Positions 61,878 through 64,000 of a stretch of 64,000 bases of DNA are shown here, one piece after another. Below the pieces are notes generated by a model, which saw only the letters and a program-made list of their open reading frames with translations, was not told where the DNA came from and made no database searches. Source of the stretch: Cupriavidus basilensis (GTDB lineage Bacteria; Pseudomonadota; Gammaproteobacteria; Burkholderiales; Burkholderiaceae); NCBI RefSeq assembly GCF_000876015.1, contig NZ_BBQM01000018.1, forward strand, positions 62,001 to 126,000, read 5' to 3'. The position numbers and the translations under genes are program-made. Positions within the stretch are counted from its first letter, which is position 1. Each line of letters begins with the position of its first letter.

Positions 61878-62786
61878 TCAGGAAGAAACGGAAAGGTTGC
61901 CGTTTGTGTCGGCGGGCTGGTCGGTGGACGTGCCGGCGAACGAGTCGGCGGACAAAGCGCCGGCCGGGAACATGGTGGCCTCGAATGCCGCCAGGCGCGG
62001 CAGCGCGGCCACCGAGTTGCGCCACATCGCCTGCGCCAGCGCGGGCGCGCCGATGCCGCGCAGCTCGCCCAGCGCCCGCGCCACGCCGGCCGTTTCGGCG
62101 GGCGTGTTGCGCGCCTTGTGCTGCTCGCCGAACTGGTCGTCGGACAGCCAGGCGGGCGCGATGTCGGGCGCGTCGGTCTCCAGCACGATGGCCTCGAGCG
62201 GCAGTTCCTGCGCAAGGCGCCGGATCTGCTTCGCGCGGCTGAAGGTCATGTTGCCGCCGAAGCCCAGCTTCAGGCCCTGGTCGACGAAGCCGCGCGCCTG
62301 CTGCGGGCTGCCGTTGAACGCATGGGCGATGCCCTGGCGCACGCCCGCGCGGCGCAGCTGCGCCGCCACCTGGTCCTGCGACTTGCGCACGTGCAGCAGC
62401 ACCGGCAGGTCGAACTCGCGCGCGAGCTTGAGCTGCTCGCCGTAGATCCAGGCCTGGTGCTGCGCGTCGAGCCCGGGCACGAAGAAATCGAGGCCGATCT
62501 CGCCGATGCCGACGAAGCGCGGATCGTCCAGCGAGGCCGCCACCTCGCGCCGCAGCGCATCGAGATCGGCCTGCCCGGCGCCGGGCGTGTAGAGCGGATG
62601 GATGCCGAGCGCGTAGACGCAGCCCGCGTGGCGCCGCGCCAGCGCGCGCACCGCGGCGAAATTCGACACCGCCACCGCCGGCAGCACGATGCCGCTCACG
62701 CCGGCCGCGGCCGCGGCGGCCGCGACGGCATCGCGGTCGGCGTCGAACTCGGCGGCGTCGAGATGGCAGTGGGTGTCGATCCACAT
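61878..62786 (-). CDS. TatD-family metal-dependent nuclease
   Basis: A 302-residue TatD-family TIM-barrel hydrolase. Metal motifs are DTHCHLDAAEFD (4-15), GEIGLDFF (about 92-99), LHVRKS, HAFNGS and ETDAPDIAP (about 208-216). Such enzymes are DNases that also trim RNA or D-aminoacyl-tRNA. It is downstream of lolD by 22 bp. Confidence 0.93.
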   Translation of the reverse strand: MWIDTHCHLDAAEFDADRDAVAAAAAAAGVSGIVLPAVAVSNFAAVRALARRHAGCVYALGIHPLYTPGAGQADLDALRREVAASLDDPRFVGIGEIGLDFFVPGLDAQHQAWIYGEQLKLAREFDLPVLLHVRKSQDQVAAQLRRAGVRQGIAHAFNGSPQQARGFVDQGLKLGFGGNMTFSRAKQIRRLAQELPLEAIVLETDAPDIAPAWLSDDQFGEQHKARNTPAETAGVARALGELRGIGAPALAQAMWRNSVAALPRLAAFEATMFPAGALSADSFAGTSTDQPADTNGNLSVSS

Positions 62787-62808
62787 GGGCGGCGGCGTCC
62801 TGCGCGCT

Positions 62809-63555
62809 TCAGCGCTCGCGGTGCAGGTGCCCGTCGCGCAGGCGCAGCACGCGGTCGCAGCGGCTGGCGAGGTCGAGGTCGTGGGTCACGATCACGAAGC
62901 TGGTGCCGAGCGTGCGCGACAGTTCCAGCATCAGGTCGTAGACGCCGCCCGCGGTGTGGTCGTCGAGGTTGCCGGTCGGCTCGTCGGCCAGCACGCAGGC
63001 CGGGCTGCCCACCAGCGCGCGCGCGATCGCCACGCGCTGGCGCTCGCCGCCGGACAATTCGCCGGGGCGGTGCTGGGCGCGCTCGCCCAGGCCCACGCGC
63101 TCGAGCACGGCCTGCGCCGCGGCGCGCGCCTCGCCCTGCTTCAGGCCGCGGATGCGCATCGGCATGGCCACGTTGTCGAGCGCGGTGAACTCGGGCAGCA
63201 GGTGGTGGAACTGGTAGATGAAGCCCAGGTCGCGGTTGCGCGCGATATTGCGCTCGCTCTCGCGCAGCGCGGTGAACGGCTTGCCCTTGAGCGCGACGCG
63301 GCCGCTGTCCGGGTTGTCCAGCCCGCCCAGCACATGGAGCAGCGTGCTCTTGCCCGAGCCCGACGCGCCGACGATGGCCACCTTCTCGCCGGCGTCGACG
63401 CGCACGTCCACGCCCTTGAGCACGGTCACGTCGAGGCCGCCCTGGCGGAAGCGCTTGGTCAGGCCCTCGGCCATCAGCACCGGGGTGCCGGCGGGCGCGG
63501 CCGGCACGGACGCGGCGGCGCCTTCGGGGGCGCTGCGCAGCATGGCTTCACTCAT
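62809..63555 (-). CDS. lolD: Lipoprotein-releasing ABC transporter ATP-binding protein
   Basis: A 248-residue ATPase of the LolCDE complex that frees lipoproteins from the inner membrane. Walker A GASGSGKST (about 63-71), the Q-loop FIYQFHHLLPEFT, signature LSGGERQRVAIARAL and Walker B VLADEPTGNLDD with VTHDLDLA are all present. The start at 63555 overlaps the end of the lolC-type gene by 8 bases, showing coupling. A ~28-residue Ala/Pro N-terminal tail precedes the core; an inner ATG at residue 28 (MAEGLTKRF) is possible. Confidence 0.95.
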   Translation of the reverse strand: MSEAMLRSAPEGAAASVPAAPAGTPVLMAEGLTKRFRQGGLDVTVLKGVDVRVDAGEKVAIVGASGSGKSTLLHVLGGLDNPDSGRVALKGKPFTALRESERNIARNRDLGFIYQFHHLLPEFTALDNVAMPMRIRGLKQGEARAAAQAVLERVGLGERAQHRPGELSGGERQRVAIARALVGSPACVLADEPTGNLDDHTAGGVYDLMLELSRTLGTSFVIVTHDLDLASRCDRVLRLRDGHLHRER

Positions 63556-64000
63556 AGCGCAGCGCCTCCGCCGGGTTGACGCGGGCGGCGCGCCAGCTTG
63601 GGTAGAGCGTGGCCAGCGTGGCCAGCACGAAGGAGAGGATGCCGATGGTGGCGATGTCGTTCACGCGGGGGTCCGAAGGCAGTTCGCTGATGAAATAGAT
63701 GTCGCGCGGCAGGAACTGCACGTGCAGCAGCCGCTCGATGAAGGGCACGATCACGTCGATGTTGCAGGCGATCAGCGCGCCGCCGGCCACCCCGGCCAGC
63801 GTGCCGATGAAGCCGATCGCCACGCCCTGCACGATGAAGATCTTGGTGATGGAGCTCGGCTGCGCGCCCATCGTGCGCAGGATGGCGATGTCGGCCTGCT
63901 TGTCGGTCACGGTCATCACCAGCGTGGACACCAGGTTGAAGGCCGCCACCGCGATGATCAGCGTGAGGATGATGAACATCATGCGCTTCTCGGTCTGCAC
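63548..64000 (-). CDS. lolC: Lipoprotein-releasing permease LolC/LolE (3' part)
   Basis: The last 150 residues of the membrane subunit of LolCDE; the start lies beyond the right edge. Visible are FIILTLIIAVAAFNLVSTLVM (second helix of the FtsX core), TDKQADIAILRTMGA, and the two final helices ending WRAARVNPAEALRYE. The single permease gene next to lolD suggests the LolC-type; LolE cannot be excluded. Confidence 0.9.
   Translation of the reverse strand: MQTEKRMMFIILTLIIAVAAFNLVSTLVMTVTDKQADIAILRTMGAQPSSITKIFIVQGVAIGFIGTLAGVAGGALIACNIDVIVPFIERLLHVQFLPRDIYFISELPSDPRVNDIATIGILSFVLATLATLYPSWRAARVNPAEALRYE

Overview
The window looks like chromosomal DNA of a GC-rich betaproteobacterium of the Burkholderiaceae, most likely Cupriavidus or a close relative. 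The reasons are the very high GC in third codon positions, the gene orders (cysS–DNA glycosylase–accA–tilS–lysC–tRNA-Ser; dapA–bamC–MBL hydrolase; pyrG–kdsA–DUF1330–eno–ftsB; lolC–lolD–tatD–comEC) and the protein sequences themselves. The genus call is recognition from memory, not a search result.

Region 1 (1 to about 10.0 kb) is accessory DNA. It starts inside a block of genes typical of integrative conjugative elements: a small hypothetical protein, a DUF932 protein, a YqaJ-type exonuclease, a cysteine-rich protein of the kind carried beside it, a membrane protein, a 100-residue element protein and a possible C39-like cysteine peptidase, then a convergent XRE regulator. Three of the gaps hold strong GCCCGG-core hairpins. 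Beyond them lie an FkbM methyltransferase, a large lipoprotein and an AlpA-like DNA-binding protein. No integrase, relaxase or conjugation gene is visible, so the element either continues to the left of the window or is a remnant. It ends beside an intact tRNA-Ser(GCU) gene that keeps its own promoter and terminator.

Region 2 (about 10.0 to 64 kb) is core chromosome. On the minus strand lie lysC, tilS, accA, a DNA glycosylase and cysS. Then come a TPR protein, two cyclophilins and lpxH on the plus strand, cysE and trmJ on the minus strand, and suhB, a DUF465 protein, a universal stress protein, mutS and a weak metallophosphoesterase-like protein on the plus strand. slyD and a JmjC/cupin hydroxylase diverge with only 11 bp between their starts. 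A run of minus-strand housekeeping genes follows: MBL hydrolase, bamC, dapA, methyltransferase, trpS, site-2 protease, YciO-like protein and PHP phosphatase. An FAD-dependent ferredoxin–NADP reductase, a divergent hydrolase/acyl-CoA synthetase pair, and an AT-rich patch with an orphan pilin-like gene come next. After a DUF455 protein, a gamma-carbonic anhydrase-like protein, hslO and a lipoprotein comes the eno/kdsA/pyrG cluster.

From 50.8 to 55.2 kb is a four-gene set: Anbu proteasome-like protease, transglutaminase-like protein, alpha-E protein and circularly permuted ATP-grasp. This is the least understood conserved system in the window. It is followed by Entner–Doudoroff genes (gntK, edd) and a divergent hexR. 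The edd–hexR gap carries two matching 15-bp palindromes that explain their control. The window ends with comEC, tatD-type nuclease, lolD and the 3' part of lolC.

The most useful observations are the Anbu cluster, a [4Fe-4S]-type cysteine pattern in TrpRS, the XRE operator region in the island, the AT-rich pilin-like patch, the HexR boxes, the hexR/comEC coding overlap, and several strong palindromes in promoter regions.
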